64,000 nt of DNA from Opitutales bacterium. Lineage in GTDB: Bacteria; Verrucomicrobiota; Verrucomicrobiia; Opitutales; Coraliomargaritaceae. The position numbers and the translations under genes are program-made. Positions 8,952 through 19,362 of this stretch are shown here, in pieces. The notes beneath the pieces are model-generated. The model searched no databases and was not told the DNA's origin. It saw only the letters and a list, made by a program, of their open reading frames with translations. The stretch is from the NCBI GenBank assembly GCA_018607135.1, contig JABBCA010000104.1:1-64000 (forward strand). Direction: 5' to 3'. How positions within the stretch are numbered: the stretch's first letter is position 1; each line of letters starts with the position of its first letter.

Positions 8952-10310
8952 ATGCATAACCTTACTCAGTCAATGGAAGCACTCAAAAACAAACTCAAAT
9001 CACAAGGCGTTAAATACTGCATCGGGGCGTATGTGGACATACACGGTGTGCCGAAAGGTAAGTTCGTGCCCATCGATCACTTTGAGCATTTTGCCGCGGG
9101 CTCTGAGCTTTACACTGGCTATGCGCTCGATGGGCTCGGGCAGCGTCCCAACGACGACGAGATCGCGTCACTCCCAGACACGGATCACATCATTCAGCTT
9201 CCATGGCAGCCTGAAGTCGCATGGATGCCTGCGGACAATACTTTCAAGGGTGAGCCCTATGAAGTAAATACACGGGTCGCTCTCAAGAAGGTTTTAGCCG
9301 AAGCTGAGTCGATGGGCTTCTCGGTCAATCTTGGTATCGAGTGCGAAGTCTTCGTAGTGAAGCTCAACGAAAATGGGCAGCTAGAAATTCCCAACAGCGA
9401 CGACGATCTTGAAAAATCCTGCTACGATGTGAAACGATTTATGGATCGCTATCAATGGATTGATAAGATGGCGACCACGATCAATGACCTTGGTTGGGAT
9501 CTTTATTCGCTCGACCACGAAGACGCCAATTCGCAGTTTGAATTCGATTTCAAATACGCCGACGCGCTCACCATGTGTGATCGCTTCATCTTCTTCCGCA
9601 TGATGGCGAAGCAATACGCTTCTGAAGAAGGGCTACTCGCCACCTTTATGCCGAAACCCTTTGCGGATAAAACAGGTAGTGGTGCCCATTTTAACATGTC
9701 GATTGCCGATTCGAAGACCGGCAAAAACCTCTTTGAAGATCCAAACGATTCACGCGGCCTTGGCCTCTCCAAGCTCGGCTATCAATTCAGTGCGGGCATT
9801 CTGAAACATGGTCCCGCGCTCTGTGCCGCCTTTGCACCGACGGTCAACAGTTACAAGCGGTTGGTTCGCAAGGGCCTCATGTCTTACTATTCATGGGCGC
9901 CAGTATTCAATTCTTACGGCAGTAACAACCGCACCAACTCACTGCGCGTTCCCATGGGTGGCGGGCGTGTGGAGTCTCGTAACGCAGACGCAGCTTGCAA
10001 TCCATACCTCGCTGCAACGCTTGCGATCGCAGCAGGTCTGCAAGGCATCAAAGAGCAACTCGATCCGGGCGAGGCGCAGGAGGACAACCTCTACGAGCTC
10101 TCACCCGAGCAACTCGCTGAGCGTGGAATTTGCGAACTGCCTCGCAGCCTCGACGAAGCTGTCGCTGCTTTTGCTGAAGACCCCTTCGTCGAAGAAGTGC
10201 TCGGCTCGGAACTCCGTAACGAGTTTATTAAATACAAATCCGAGGAATGGCGCCAGTATCACCAGCGTGTCAGCCAATGGGAAATCGATCAATACGCCCG
10301 ACTCTATTAA
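8952..10310 (+). CDS. glnT: Type III glutamine synthetase (GlnT)
   Basis: The 452-residue product aligns by eye with the GlnT (type III glutamate-ammonia ligase) family described in rhizobia. Markers are [14 protein letters not shown] near the N-terminus, [28 protein letters not shown], the catalytic [19 protein letters not shown], and [12 protein letters not shown] with [15 protein letters not shown]. It would use ATP to join ammonia, or possibly an amine, to glutamate. In this cluster the role is capture of ammonia released from guanidine or urea. It starts 67 bp after the creatininase-like gene behind its own repeats, so it may have extra regulation. Confidence 0.92.
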   Translation: MHNLTQSMEALKNKLKSQGVKYCIGAYVDIHGVPKGKFVPIDHFEHFAAGSELYTGYALDGLGQRPNDDEIASLPDTDHIIQLPWQPEVAWMPADNTFKGEPYEVNTRVALKKVLAEAESMGFSVNLGIECEVFVVKLNENGQLEIPNSDDDLEKSCYDVKRFMDRYQWIDKMATTINDLGWDLYSLDHEDANSQFEFDFKYADALTMCDRFIFFRMMAKQYASEEGLLATFMPKPFADKTGSGAHFNMSIADSKTGKNLFEDPNDSRGLGLSKLGYQFSAGILKHGPALCAAFAPTVNSYKRLVRKGLMSYYSWAPVFNSYGSNNRTNSLRVPMGGGRVESRNADAACNPYLAATLAIAAGLQGIKEQLDPGEAQEDNLYELSPEQLAERGICELPRSLDEAVAAFAEDPFVEEVLGSELRNEFIKYKSEEWRQYHQRVSQWEIDQYARLY

Positions 10311-10357
10311 AATCCCGTAAGATTAATAATTAGCCATCATTCATTACCCATTAAAAA

Positions 10358-11068
10358 ATGTTACACACAGAAAAACTCCACGGCGGCACCATGTGGTCAA
10401 AAGTCATCGGTCGGGGCAAAACGCTTCGACTCACAGACATCGAAGGTAAAGCCAATGTCGGCATGCTGCTCTACAACGCACTCGAAAAAGAAGAACGCTA
10501 CAACATGCCCGACACGCTGAAGGGACAGCACATCTTTTATCTCACAGCTCCGTTCTGCGTGCACTCCGACATGGGTCGCCTCTTTTGTTCCATTACTGCA
10601 GACACCGCAGGCTGGCACGACACCGTGTGTGGTTGCTCAGACGCAGCGCTGGTTGAAAAGAAATATGGCATCAAGACCTACCAAGATGCCCATGATGCGT
10701 GCTACCGTGATGCGCGCCGTGCGTTTCAGATTGAACTCGCCAAATGGGGGATGGGTAAACGCGACCTCGTGCCGAACTTGAATTGGTTTTCAAAAGTCGT
10801 TACCGACGAGGAAGGCAAGTTGAGCTATGTGCCTGGCGCGTCCAAGCCTGGCAGCTACGTCGACCTACGATTCGAAATGGATACTTTGGTGGTGCTCAAC
10901 ACCTGCCAGCATCCACTTGATCCAAATCCAAATTACGAACCTGGCGATGTGCAGCTGGAAGTCTTCAAGTCCCAAGCGCCCACCACCGACGACCCATGCT
11001 TCCAATCGCGTCCTGAAAACCTACGCGCCTTCGAAAATACTGAGACCTATCACAAGCTTCGCTTCTAA
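10358..11068 (+). CDS. Urea amidolyase-associated protein UAAP1 (carboxyguanidine deiminase subunit)
   Basis: This 236-residue protein matches the UAAP1 family: [49 protein letters not shown] with its conserved Cys and His, [19 protein letters not shown], and [14 protein letters not shown]. Published work on the family (CgdA/CgdB) assigns the two paralogous subunits to deimination of carboxyguanidine to allophanate. Its paralogue follows at 11182. The pairing with a carboxylase is what argues for guanidine, rather than plain urea, as the substrate. Confidence 0.92.
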   Translation: MLHTEKLHGGTMWSKVIGRGKTLRLTDIEGKANVGMLLYNALEKEERYNMPDTLKGQHIFYLTAPFCVHSDMGRLFCSITADTAGWHDTVCGCSDAALVEKKYGIKTYQDAHDACYRDARRAFQIELAKWGMGKRDLVPNLNWFSKVVTDEEGKLSYVPGASKPGSYVDLRFEMDTLVVLNTCQHPLDPNPNYEPGDVQLEVFKSQAPTTDDPCFQSRPENLRAFENTETYHKLRF

Positions 11069-11074
11069 GGGATT

Positions 11075-11173
11075 GGGAACGTCTAACTTCGAACGTTCAA
11101 CGTCCAGTTTTGAATCAGAAACAAAGTCATTAATTCACCATTCGACGTTCTAAGTTGGACGTTCGAAGTTCCC
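11075..11173. repeat. Inverted tract of tandem heptamers (AACKTYN type)
   Basis: The gap between UAAP1 and UAAP2 is built from 7-nt units. The left arm reads AACGTCT, AACTTCG, AACGTTC, AACGTCC. The right arm, read on the other strand, gives AACTTCG, AACGTCC, AACTTAG, AACGTCG. The arms pair imperfectly across ~35 nt, ending GGGAAC at 11075 and GTTCCC at 11173, so the region is both a short tandem repeat and a long hairpin. Confidence 0.75.
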
Positions 11174-11181
11174 ATTTCTAC

Positions 11182-11826
11182 ATGTCAATACTTACCGAAA
11201 GTCCACTCTCCACAGAAGACGCCATCTACCGAAAAGTCATCCTCGCAGGCGACTTTTGGGTTCACGAAATCAAACAGGGCCAGACGCTCCGCATCTTAGA
11301 TCTCGAAGGAAACCAAGCGGCTGACACGCTTTTCTACGATGCCAAAGATCCCGAGAATCGTTACAGCGCATCCGACACCATTCAGCGCCAAGCGGCCTTA
11401 TATCTGACTACAGGCACCACACTTATTTCCAGCCAAGGTGATCCACTCTTAACGATTACTGCGGACACTTGTGGGCGTCACGACACCGTTGGCGGCGCTT
11501 GTTCGCGGGAGAGTAACACGATGCGTTACGCCCACGACAAAGAGCATATGCACGCCTGTCGCGATAGTTTTATTTGCGGTATCCAGCATTGGGGGCCAGA
11601 TCTCGGCAAGCGCGACATCACGTGCAACATTAATTTCTTCATGAACGTGCCCGTGACACCTGAAGGGAAGCTCACCTTCGAAGACGGCATTTCTGCACCG
11701 GGTCGCTACGTCGAGCTCGTTGCCGAGCGCGATGTCATTTGCCTTATTTCTAATTGTCCACAACTCAACAACCCTTGCAATGGCTACAACCCGACACCGG
11801 TCGAAGTCATTCTCTGGGATGAGTGA
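11182..11826 (+). CDS. Urea amidolyase-associated protein UAAP2 (carboxyguanidine deiminase subunit)
   Basis: The ATG at 11182 gives 214 residues; an in-frame ATG at 11155 lies inside the heptamer hairpin and is unlikely. UAAP2 markers are [87 protein letters not shown] and [21 protein letters not shown]. It is homologous to UAAP1 upstream, with the same ADTxGxHDT core. The two probably form a heteromeric deiminase acting between the carboxylase and the allophanate hydrolase. Confidence 0.92.
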   Translation: MSILTESPLSTEDAIYRKVILAGDFWVHEIKQGQTLRILDLEGNQAADTLFYDAKDPENRYSASDTIQRQAALYLTTGTTLISSQGDPLLTITADTCGRHDTVGGACSRESNTMRYAHDKEHMHACRDSFICGIQHWGPDLGKRDITCNINFFMNVPVTPEGKLTFEDGISAPGRYVELVAERDVICLISNCPQLNNPCNGYNPTPVEVILWDE

Positions 11827-11923
11827 CCACTAGCTTTCGTGGCGTGCGAGCTGGCTCGCGCCTGCGTTGCCTCACTTCCATATCGGGCGCTCGCAAGCGG
11901 GCACATGACTATTTTCTTTCAAC

Positions 11924-14900
11924 ATGTTTTCTAAAGTTCTCATAGCTAACCGAGGTGAAATCGCCTGCCGTATTATTCGAACCCTCGACGAACTCGGGGT
12001 GCAATCTGTCGCAATTTACTCCGACGCCGACCGCGATGCCCCGCACGTTTCGATGGCAACCGAAAGCTATCGAATAGGTCCACCCGCCGTCAGTGAGAGT
12101 TATCTCAAAGGCGATACGATTCTCGAAATAGCCAAATACTGTGATGCCGAAGCGATTCATCCAGGCTATGGTTTGCTCAGTGAGAATGCTGACTTCGCGC
12201 GAGCATGCGAAACACAAGGCATTGCCTTCATCGGACCCACGGCCGCGAGTATGCTCGCCTTTGGTTTAAAGCACGAAGCACGGCGTCTTGCTGAAGAAAA
12301 TTCGGTGCCTTTATTGTCTGGAAGCCCACTTTTGCCAAACGTCGAGGTCGCAAAAGCCACTGCCATTGATATCGGCTATCCAGTCATGCTGAAAAGCACC
12401 GCAGGGGGGGGTGGTATCGGGATGCAAATCTGTGTTACCGAAGAAGAACTGCTTGAGTGCTACGACCGTGTGGAACGCCTCAGTCAAAGTCACTTCGGAC
12501 AGGGCGGTATTTTTCTCGAAAAGTTTGTTACCCATGCGCGTCACCTCGAAGTGCAAGTCTTCGGCGACGGGCAAGGCAACGTTGTCTCACTCGGCGTCCG
12601 CGATTGTTCGACACAGCGCCGTAATCAGAAAGTGATTGAAGAAACCCCGCCACCTAATGTGAGCGACGAGGTCATCGCTGGAATACAAGCAGCCGCACTT
12701 CGCCTAGCCAAAGCCGCGAACTATCGCTCTGCAGGCACGGTCGAATTCATTTATGATAACGACAGTCATGAATTCTACTTCTTAGAAGTGAATACACGCC
12801 TGCAGGTGGAGCATGGTGTGACGGAACTCGTGACGGGTGTCGACCTAGTGAGTTGGATGGTGCAACTCGCGGCAGGCGACATCACCCTGTCCAACGAGAC
12901 AGAGATCATTCCACAAAAAGGGCATGCAATTCAAACACGCCTCTACGCTGAGAACCCACAGAAAGACTTTCAGCCATCCAGTGGCCTACTCACACGTGTT
13001 GAATTCCCCGAGGGCATCCGTTGCGATCACTGGATCCGATCGGGCACTGAAGTCAGTCCTTACTACGATCCGCTCTTAGCCAAGATTCAAGTCTACGCGG
13101 AAAATCGTCCCGCAGCAGTCACTGCGATTGCAGACGCGCTTGAAGCCACGCATGTGGACGGCATCGAAACGAATCTTGGCTATTTAGAATCCGTGGTCGC
13201 AGGCGATGTCTTCAAGCAAGGGCATATCGTAACAAAGAGCCTCACCGAGCACGAGTATGAACCAAAGAGTTTTGAGATCCTACGCTCCGGCACGATGACC
13301 ACCGTGCAAGACTTCCCCGGTCGCGTTGGATACTGGGAGGTCGGAGTGCCGCCCTCTGGTCCCATGGATTCGCTGTCCTTTCGACTTGGTAATCGCTTGC
13401 TCGGAAATCCTGAAGATGCAGCAGCCCTTGAAATTACGGCAACAGGCCCACGTATTCAGTTTCACACTACAGCGATCGTCGTATTAACCGGTGCAGTGAT
13501 GACCGCGACCCTCGACGATGCACCTGTCGATTACTACAAGCCTTTTGAGGTGCCTGCCGGTTCAATTCTAGATATTGGAAAACTCAGTGGTGCTGGCGTG
13601 CGCAGCTATCTCAGCATCGCTGGTGGTGTCGATGTGCCACAATATCTCGGCAGTCGCTCGACGTTTACACTTGGGCAATTTGGTGGCCACGGTGGTCGCG
13701 CGCTACGTCTGGGTGATGTTCTGCATTTAGCTGAAGGGCAGCGCTCCGTCGCTGCCGACGAATCGGACGAAGACTATCGTATTTTGCCTACAGACAAACA
13801 ACCGCCATTGTCTCATACATGGGACATCGCGGTGCTTTACGGTCCACACGGCGCCCCTGAGTTCTTTACGCCGAGCGATATCGAAACCTTTTTTGAAAAC
13901 GAGTGGGAGGTCCACTACAACTCCGCCCGCACAGGCGTCCGCTTGATCGGCCCTAAGCCAGAGTGGGCACGCACCGACGGCGGAGAAGCTGGCCTACATC
14001 CTTCAAATATTCACGATAACGCCTATGCAATAGGGGCGATTGATTTTACGGGCGACATGCCGGTGATCTTGGGTCCTGACGGCCCGAGCCTCGGTGGTTT
14101 CGTCTGTCCGGCTACCATCATTGAGTCAGAGCGCTGGAAGATGGGCCAACTCAAGCCTGGGGATACAGTGCGCTTTCGTTGTGTGTCGCGTGAAGAGGCA
14201 GAGAACTTGCGCAATCTACACGAAGAAAGTATCGTAACTTTGGATACAGACTTCACAAGTTCGAGTCGTTTGCAGATTCCCGATCCACAAGACGCGATTC
14301 TCTGTGATGAAGGTGAAGGGGCTGATCGCTTGGTAATACGCCAAGCGGGGGATGCCTACGTGCTCGCTGAAGTTGGCCCCATGGCCTTGGACTTTAAGTT
14401 ACGCTTTCATATTCACGTGCTTTACGAGGCATTAATGAAAGAGTGCTTTGAAGCAGTCGAAGATTTGACGCCAGGCATTCGTTCGCTGCAGGTTCATTTC
14501 GATCCTGGAAAAGTGAGCGCTGAATCGGTCGCAGCTTGGATCCAATTGGTGAATTCCAAGCTGCCGCCGCTTGAGGATGTCACCGTGCCATCTCGCGTCG
14601 TGCACCTGCCGCTCTCGTGGGATGACCCGTCGACGCAAGAAGCAATTGATAAATATGTGCAGTCGGTGCGCGCCGACGCGCCATGGTGTCCAGATAACAT
14701 TGAGTTTATTCGACGTATCAATGGCTTGGATACGCGAGAAGATGTGTATGCTGTTGTGTTTAATGCGAGTTACGTGGTGCTGGGGCTTGGCGATGTATAT
14801 CTCGGTGCGCCTGTGGCTACGCCGCTGGACCCACGTCATCGCCTAGTCACAACGAAGTATAATCCAGCGCGCACGTGGACGCCGGAGAATGCGGTGGGTA

Positions 14901-15544
14901 TTGGTGGCGCTTACATGTGTATTTACGGAATGGAAGGCCCGGGGGGCTATCAGTTTGTGGGTCGCACGGTGCAGATGTGGAATCGATATAACACAACGAA
15001 GTCGTTCAAAGAGGGTAAGCCATGGTTGCTGCGATTCTTTGACCAGATTCGTTATTATCCGGTTTCGGCGGAAGAGCTACAGACGCTACGGCATGATTTC
15101 CCAGAAGGACGCTTTGAGCCGAAGATTGAAGAATCTTCATTCAGTCTCGGAGAGTATTTAGATTACTTAGAGGCCAACGAGGAAAGCATTGCCAAGTTTA
15201 AGACCAAGCAGCAAAAGGCGTTTGACGAAGAGCGTGATCGTTGGGATGCGGCCGGCTTGTCTGCCTATGTGGAAGAAGAGGGCGGCGGCATGATCGAAGA
15301 AGTGGCGGCCTTGCCTGATGGAGCCGAGCCTGTAGAAAGTCCAGTCGCTGGTAGCGTCTGGAAGGTTTTGATCCCCGTAGAAGGCACGATGGTCGAAGCG
15401 GGCGAAACACTCGCTATCTTGGAATCTATGAAAATGGAAATCAAAGTCGATGCACCCGTTACAGGGAAGTTAATTTCTGTGCAGTGCAAAGAAGGTCAAG
15501 CCATGTCACCAGGGCAGGTGTTGTTTGGAATCGAACCAGTTTAA
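11924..15544 (+). CDS. Biotin-dependent urea/guanidine carboxylase
   Basis: The 1206-residue enzyme has the complete single-chain layout. Biotin carboxylase is residues 1-450 ([15 protein letters not shown], the ATP-grasp glycine loop [22 protein letters not shown]). A KipA/AHS2-type carboxyltransferase half covers about 450-760 ([25 protein letters not shown]), and a KipI/AHS1-type half about 810-1110 ([44 protein letters not shown]). The C-terminal biotin carrier has Lys1170 in ESMKMEI. It adds CO2 to urea or guanidine using ATP and bicarbonate. The UAAP pair next door favours guanidine. I did not assign the specificity residue. A hairpin repeat shared with intergenic sites lies inside the reading frame at 13733-13760. 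Confidence 0.95.
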   Translation: MFSKVLIANRGEIACRIIRTLDELGVQSVAIYSDADRDAPHVSMATESYRIGPPAVSESYLKGDTILEIAKYCDAEAIHPGYGLLSENADFARACETQGIAFIGPTAASMLAFGLKHEARRLAEENSVPLLSGSPLLPNVEVAKATAIDIGYPVMLKSTAGGGGIGMQICVTEEELLECYDRVERLSQSHFGQGGIFLEKFVTHARHLEVQVFGDGQGNVVSLGVRDCSTQRRNQKVIEETPPPNVSDEVIAGIQAAALRLAKAANYRSAGTVEFIYDNDSHEFYFLEVNTRLQVEHGVTELVTGVDLVSWMVQLAAGDITLSNETEIIPQKGHAIQTRLYAENPQKDFQPSSGLLTRVEFPEGIRCDHWIRSGTEVSPYYDPLLAKIQVYAENRPAAVTAIADALEATHVDGIETNLGYLESVVAGDVFKQGHIVTKSLTEHEYEPKSFEILRSGTMTTVQDFPGRVGYWEVGVPPSGPMDSLSFRLGNRLLGNPEDAAALEITATGPRIQFHTTAIVVLTGAVMTATLDDAPVDYYKPFEVPAGSILDIGKLSGAGVRSYLSIAGGVDVPQYLGSRSTFTLGQFGGHGGRALRLGDVLHLAEGQRSVAADESDEDYRILPTDKQPPLSHTWDIAVLYGPHGAPEFFTPSDIETFFENEWEVHYNSARTGVRLIGPKPEWARTDGGEAGLHPSNIHDNAYAIGAIDFTGDMPVILGPDGPSLGGFVCPATIIESERWKMGQLKPGDTVRFRCVSREEAENLRNLHEESIVTLDTDFTSSSRLQIPDPQDAILCDEGEGADRLVIRQAGDAYVLAEVGPMALDFKLRFHIHVLYEALMKECFEAVEDLTPGIRSLQVHFDPGKVSAESVAAWIQLVNSKLPPLEDVTVPSRVVHLPLSWDDPSTQEAIDKYVQSVRADAPWCPDNIEFIRRINGLDTREDVYAVVFNASYVVLGLGDVYLGAPVATPLDPRHRLVTTKYNPARTWTPENAVGIGGAYMCIYGMEGPGGYQFVGRTVQMWNRYNTTKSFKEGKPWLLRFFDQIRYYPVSAEELQTLRHDFPEGRFEPKIEESSFSLGEYLDYLEANEESIAKFKTKQQKAFDEERDRWDAAGLSAYVEEEGGGMIEEVAALPDGAEPVESPVAGSVWKVLIPVEGTMVEAGETLAILESMKMEIKVDAPVTGKLISVQCKEGQAMSPGQVLFGIEPV
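13733..13760. repeat. GGCAGCG hairpin repeat inside the carboxylase gene
   Basis: The stem GGCAGCG/CGCTGCC (13737-13743 with 13750-13756) and 6-nt loop CTCCGT are in frame, encoding [11 protein letters not shown] in the linker after VLHLA. The 28-nt unit matches the intergenic copy at 23501-23528 at 25 positions, and two of the three differences are a paired A-to-G and T-to-C change that keeps the stem. A related hairpin lies at 17391-17417. Confidence 0.75.
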
Positions 15545-15559
15545 CTATTAGATACGAAG

Positions 15560-15608
15560 GCTCGCACGTGCGCGATACCTTGAGGCCAATTCGCGGCGCA
15601 CTGCGAGC
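15560..15608. repeat. Imperfect hairpin between carboxylase and allophanate hydrolase genes
   Basis: The arms GCTCGCAcGTGCGC (15560-15573) and GCGCACtGCGAGC (15596-15608) can pair over 13 bp with one bulged base. There is no U-run, so it is more likely a REP-like or mRNA-stability element than a terminator. It fills most of the 86-bp gap. Confidence 0.55.
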
Positions 15609-15630
15609 AAGGGCCTACAATTAAAATAAT

Positions 15631-17355
15631 ATGAACACACTTTTAGATATTGAGACGCTCAAAGCTGGCTACCAAAGCGGTGAACTCACACCACGTAAGT
15701 TGGTTGCGGATATTCGGAGACGAATTGTAGCTGTGGAGAATCCTAACATTTGGATTCATCTACTCACAGAAGAGGAGTTGGAGCCGTATCTCGAGTATCT
15801 CGATGGTCAAGATGCGGAGTCGTTGCCACTTTACGGTATTCCATTTGCGATTAAGGATAACATTGACCTCGCGGGGGTGCCGACCACGGCGGCATGTAAA
15901 GCCTATGCATATATGCCGGAGGAATCGTCGCCCGTAGTCGCCCAGCTGATAGAAGCGGGAGCCATTCCGATCGGTAAGACCAACCTCGATCAATTTGCGA
16001 CAGGATTGGTGGGAGTGCGCACACCCTATGGTGCACCGCGAAATCCGTATGCGCCCGATCGTGTGCCTGGTGGGTCGAGCTGTGGTTCGGCGGTTGCTTT
16101 GTCAGAAGGCTTGGTAAGCTTTTCACTTGGCACCGATACCGCAGGTTCGGGTCGTGTGCCCGCTGCCTTCAACAAACTCTGGGGCGTAAAGCCGAGCAAG
16201 GGTCGACTGAGCACCAACGGACTCGTGCCAGCCTGTCGCACCTTAGACTGTATTTCGATTTTTGCGCTTAACGCAGCTGACAGCCAATTAGTGCTTAAAG
16301 TTGCCGAGGGCTATGATGTGGACGATGCCTATTCGCAGCCGACTTTGGATACGGCGTTACCTATCTCAAAAGTGATTGGGATTCCTCAAGCCGAGCAACT
16401 AATGTTCTTTGGTGATGCTGGTTATGAAGGCGCGTGGGTGAGCGCGGTCGCTGACCTCAAATCCAAAGGTTGGGAGATCGTTGAAATCGATTTCGAACCC
16501 TTTTTGAAAGCCGCCCGGTTGCTCTATGAAGGCCCTTGGGTTTCGGAGCGCACGGCAGCACTGAAGGATTTTCTTGAAAGTAATCCCGACGACTTTTTTC
16601 CTGCGACCAAAACGATTGTGGGCGGTGGCTTGAATAACACTGCGGTTGAAGCCTTTGCTGCCACTTACAAGCTAGCCGATTTAAAGCGCGAAAGTGAATC
16701 CGTTTGGGATGGGCTCGCGGCAATCGTAACGCCAACCGCTGGTGGCTTCCCAACGCTCGCCGAAATGGAGGCCGACCCCATCGGGCCGAACTCAACGCTT
16801 GGTTACTATACCAATTTCATGAACTTGCTCGATCTTTGCGCCCTCGCGACACCCGCCGGCGAGACCGCCAGCGGTTTGCCGTTTGGTATCACATGGATTG
16901 CGCCTCGCGATGCTGATAAAGCTTTAATAGAGATCGCCGACAAGGGTCCGGTTGCGCTTGATGGTGCGGATCAGCTCTCAATCTTACTTTTTGGTGCGCA
17001 TATGAGCGGACTTCCACTAAACAGCCAAGTTCAGCGGTTGGGTGGTCGCTTCGTCTCGGAGGTGCAAACCGCTTCGAACTACAAGATGGTTTATCTGCCA
17101 GAGCCGGCGCCGCATCGTCCTGGGATACTCCGTGTTTCCGATGGTGGGGTATCGATTACAGCCGAGGAGTGGCTTTTTCCAAAGGCGTCGCTCGGTCAAT
17201 TTCTATCAACGATTCAGCAACCGCTAGGGCTTGGGCATGTTGAGCTCAAAGATGGTCGTAAGGTGCACGGGTTTCTCTGCGAATCAGCAGCGGCAAACGC
17301 AGCGAAGGATATTTCCGAAACTGGAAGCTGGCGTGGGTTTTTGAAGACCTTGTAG
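15631..17355 (+). CDS. atzF: Allophanate hydrolase
   Basis: The 574-residue enzyme combines an N-terminal amidase-signature domain with a C-terminal allophanate hydrolase domain, the usual AtzF layout. The Ser-cisSer-Lys triad can be placed: Lys75 in PFAIKDN, Ser149 in GGSSCGS and Ser173 in DTAGSGRVP, with the same K-to-S spacing as characterised AtzF. It hydrolyses allophanate to ammonia and CO2, the last step after carboxylation and deimination. It is the last gene of the cluster, 86 bp after the carboxylase. Confidence 0.95.
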   Translation: MNTLLDIETLKAGYQSGELTPRKLVADIRRRIVAVENPNIWIHLLTEEELEPYLEYLDGQDAESLPLYGIPFAIKDNIDLAGVPTTAACKAYAYMPEESSPVVAQLIEAGAIPIGKTNLDQFATGLVGVRTPYGAPRNPYAPDRVPGGSSCGSAVALSEGLVSFSLGTDTAGSGRVPAAFNKLWGVKPSKGRLSTNGLVPACRTLDCISIFALNAADSQLVLKVAEGYDVDDAYSQPTLDTALPISKVIGIPQAEQLMFFGDAGYEGAWVSAVADLKSKGWEIVEIDFEPFLKAARLLYEGPWVSERTAALKDFLESNPDDFFPATKTIVGGGLNNTAVEAFAATYKLADLKRESESVWDGLAAIVTPTAGGFPTLAEMEADPIGPNSTLGYYTNFMNLLDLCALATPAGETASGLPFGITWIAPRDADKALIEIADKGPVALDGADQLSILLFGAHMSGLPLNSQVQRLGGRFVSEVQTASNYKMVYLPEPAPHRPGILRVSDGGVSITAEEWLFPKASLGQFLSTIQQPLGLGHVELKDGRKVHGFLCESAAANAAKDISETGSWRGFLKTL

Positions 17356-17459
17356 GGACGCACAGGAAGCGTTCTCCGTCGAGAATTTTGGAGGGCAGCG
17401 TTTGGCTCGCTGCCAACGCGGCATGAATGTCGGGTTGAGCTCGACGCTCCCGAGATGGA
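17356..17459. repeat. REP-like hairpins at the end of the nitrogen cluster
   Basis: The 104-bp convergent gap contains the hairpin GGCAGCG/CGCTGCC (17394-17400 with 17408-17414, loop TTTGGCT) preceded by GGAGG. It is related to the repeats at 13733 and 23501. A partly similar GAAGCGTTCTCCGTCGAG precedes it and GAGCTCGACGCTCCCGAG follows. It probably also separates transcription of the convergent allophanate hydrolase and guanylate kinase genes. Confidence 0.6.
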
Positions 17460-18065
17460 TTAAGCTTTCGCCTCGCGATAAATCGCTTTCAGCGCCTCGA
17501 AATCTTCGTCTTTGCTACCGCTTAGTATGATGTGATCGTAATGTTCGCTTTGCTGCATCTCGTCGATGGCAACTTGCATACGGCGTTGAACTTCGTCTTC
17601 GGCGTCGGTGCCGCGTCCTCGAAGGCGAGCTTCGAGCTCATCAGTGCTTGGAGGCATGATAAAGACGGTGATGACATTGCCTTTGAGGAGAGGATCGTTG
17701 TTAGCGGTCTCGCGCATTTGCGCGGCGCCTTGCACGTCGATGTTGAGCAGCAGATCTGTGCCAGCTGCCAGCTTGTCTTGAACTTCGCTTTTTAAGGTGC
17801 CGTATAGGTTGCTGTGCACATGCGCGTGTTCGTAGAACTCGCCTGCTGCAATTTTTGCTTCAAAGGTTTCGTGGTCAAAGAAGTAGTAATCAACCTTGTC
17901 GGTCTCACCTCCCCGAGGCTTGCGAGTCGTCGAAGTCACCACTCGTTCCACTTCTGGAATTTCCGCGAGCATACGGTCACACACAGTGGTCTTACCACTG
18001 CCTGCGGGGCCAGATACGATAATGAGCTTTCCCGAGTTCACTGGATCAATAAGAGAAGGCAACAC
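17460..18065 (-). CDS. gmk: Guanylate kinase
   Basis: The 201-residue enzyme phosphorylates GMP to GDP in the cytoplasm. The P-loop is [12 protein letters not shown], followed by the GMP-binding stretch [25 protein letters not shown] and [10 protein letters not shown], with [21 protein letters not shown] downstream. Length and motif order are normal. Its start overlaps the end of the upstream membrane-protein gene by 20 nt, so the two are co-transcribed. Confidence 0.97.
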   Translation of the reverse strand: MLPSLIDPVNSGKLIIVSGPAGSGKTTVCDRMLAEIPEVERVVTSTTRKPRGGETDKVDYYFFDHETFEAKIAAGEFYEHAHVHSNLYGTLKSEVQDKLAAGTDLLLNIDVQGAAQMRETANNDPLLKGNVITVFIMPPSTDELEARLRGRGTDAEDEVQRRMQVAIDEMQQSEHYDHIILSGSKDEDFEALKAIYREAKA

Positions 18066-18582
18066 CTGTGAGAATCAGTCCGTAAAGAGCGAATACGGCT
18101 CCAAAGACTTTAGGTCTAGCTTCGGATCGGTAGAGCCAATCTAAGAAGTCGCGCAATTTGTAGGGGCTGGCCCCAAAAATCAGCGCAGCAATAATACAAA
18201 TGTATACGAATGTGACCAAGAAGAGTCGAGCCTGTGGCAGTTGCATGTAGGCGGCATCAAGGAGTGCTCCTGCAGTCAGAAGGGTGAGCGCTGCCAGGCC
18301 ACGCACGGCAAGAAAGTCGGGCACGAAGTAAAACGATCCGAGTGCAACGACTAAGAAGATGATAAAAATGATCTTTTTATACTGTCCGAAATCTGCGGGT
18401 CCTAGGTGCATGACTTTGTAGAGAAACCACGCAGTTGAGACACCCATGAGCAGGTAGGCCGCAATTGTTGAGCGAGGAAAGGCCTTTGCACCTTTCTCAG
18501 AGGCCATGCCATGCCACAGAAAATGCGCACCAAAAGCGATTAGGAAGATTCCGGTAAAGAGTGTAGCTTGAAATAGGCTCAT
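18046..18582 (-). CDS. Polytopic membrane protein of unknown function
   Basis: This 178-residue protein has about five hydrophobic spans (near residues 5-25, 40-60, 70-90, 95-115 and 122-140) and a last one near the C-terminus. No transport or enzymatic motif is visible and the family is not recognised. It is the first gene of a two-gene unit with guanylate kinase, overlapping it by 20 nt. Confidence 0.72.
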   Translation of the reverse strand: MSLFQATLFTGIFLIAFGAHFLWHGMASEKGAKAFPRSTIAAYLLMGVSTAWFLYKVMHLGPADFGQYKKIIFIIFLVVALGSFYFVPDFLAVRGLAALTLLTAGALLDAAYMQLPQARLFLVTFVYICIIAALIFGASPYKLRDFLDWLYRSEARPKVFGAVFALYGLILTGVAFSY

Positions 18583-18592
18583 AGGTGAGTTG

Positions 18593-18640
18593 CTAATGTG
18601 TGATGACTCATAATGAATGCAATGGCTAATGACTAATGCC
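18593..18640. repeat. Degenerate CTAATGN tandem repeat
   Basis: The gap between the membrane-protein gene and the HAD gene contains CTAATGT, GTGATGA, then after a short interruption ATGCAATGG, CTAATGA and CTAATGC. The 7-nt period resembles the heptamer tracts at 11075 and 61394, with different unit sequence. The match is imperfect. Confidence 0.4.
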
Positions 18641-18675
18641 CTCGGTGGAAGGAAAAAAGTAAATCGGCATTTGTC

Positions 18676-19362
18676 ATGCGGCTACATGCACGGCAAGTAA
18701 GTGTGATGGATTTAATGCTCGCTGGTTCCGTAAGGCCGATTGATTTAATAGTTTTTGATTGCGATGGCGTTTTGTTGGATTCCATGCCTGCGAAGATTGC
18801 AGCCTTTCGAGAGTGGGTGCCTGAGCGCTACAGCGATTACCGCGACGCATTTATGCAGAGGGTCATGGCTGGATTTGGTAAATCACGTCTGCACCACATC
18901 AGTAGTTTTTATGAAGTGATCGTGGGTGAGGCGGTGACTGAGTCATTCCTGATAGAAGAGGTCGCGCGTTTTACTGAGATTTGCGAACCGCTTTGCGCGG
19001 CAGCACCTTGGCGTAAAGGCTCTAGGGAATTTGTGCGGCACTGTCGTGACGCGGGGCTGCCTCTATATGTGCTTTCTGGAACTCCGCAGGAGCCTTTGGA
19101 AGCGATGCTGGAATCGACAGGTGGCACTGCTTTATTCGATGCCATCATTGGCTCGCCCCCAGGAAAGCCAGAAAGTATGGAACGTATACTTTCTGAGACA
19201 GCTGCGGCTGCAGATCACACTCTTTTTGTTGGGGATGCCAACGCAGATCACGTCGCGGCTCTGCACGTAGGTGCTCATTTTGCTTATCTACCGTCAGAGG
19301 CGGATAAGCCACTGGCACCCACTCCTACTGTGGTGAATGATCTGCGGGAGTTATTGGTTTAA
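18676..19362 (+). CDS. HAD-superfamily hydrolase (phosphoglycolate phosphatase-like)
   Basis: The 228-residue protein has the four HAD motifs: nucleophile [10 protein letters not shown], motif II VLSGTP, a Lys in [10 protein letters not shown], and motif [15 protein letters not shown] helical cap lies between motifs I and II (residues about 35-120). It is a cytoplasmic phosphatase or phosphomutase of subfamily I. The substrate cannot be read from sequence. The ATG at 18706 is an alternative start. Confidence 0.88.
   Translation: MRLHARQVSVMDLMLAGSVRPIDLIVFDCDGVLLDSMPAKIAAFREWVPERYSDYRDAFMQRVMAGFGKSRLHHISSFYEVIVGEAVTESFLIEEVARFTEICEPLCAAAPWRKGSREFVRHCRDAGLPLYVLSGTPQEPLEAMLESTGGTALFDAIIGSPPGKPESMERILSETAAAADHTLFVGDANADHVAALHVGAHFAYLPSEADKPLAPTPTVVNDLRELLV

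Noticed and set aside
11069-11181. CRISPR-like array
   Set aside because: Units are 7 nt, contiguous and inverted. There are no spacers and no cas genes in the window.
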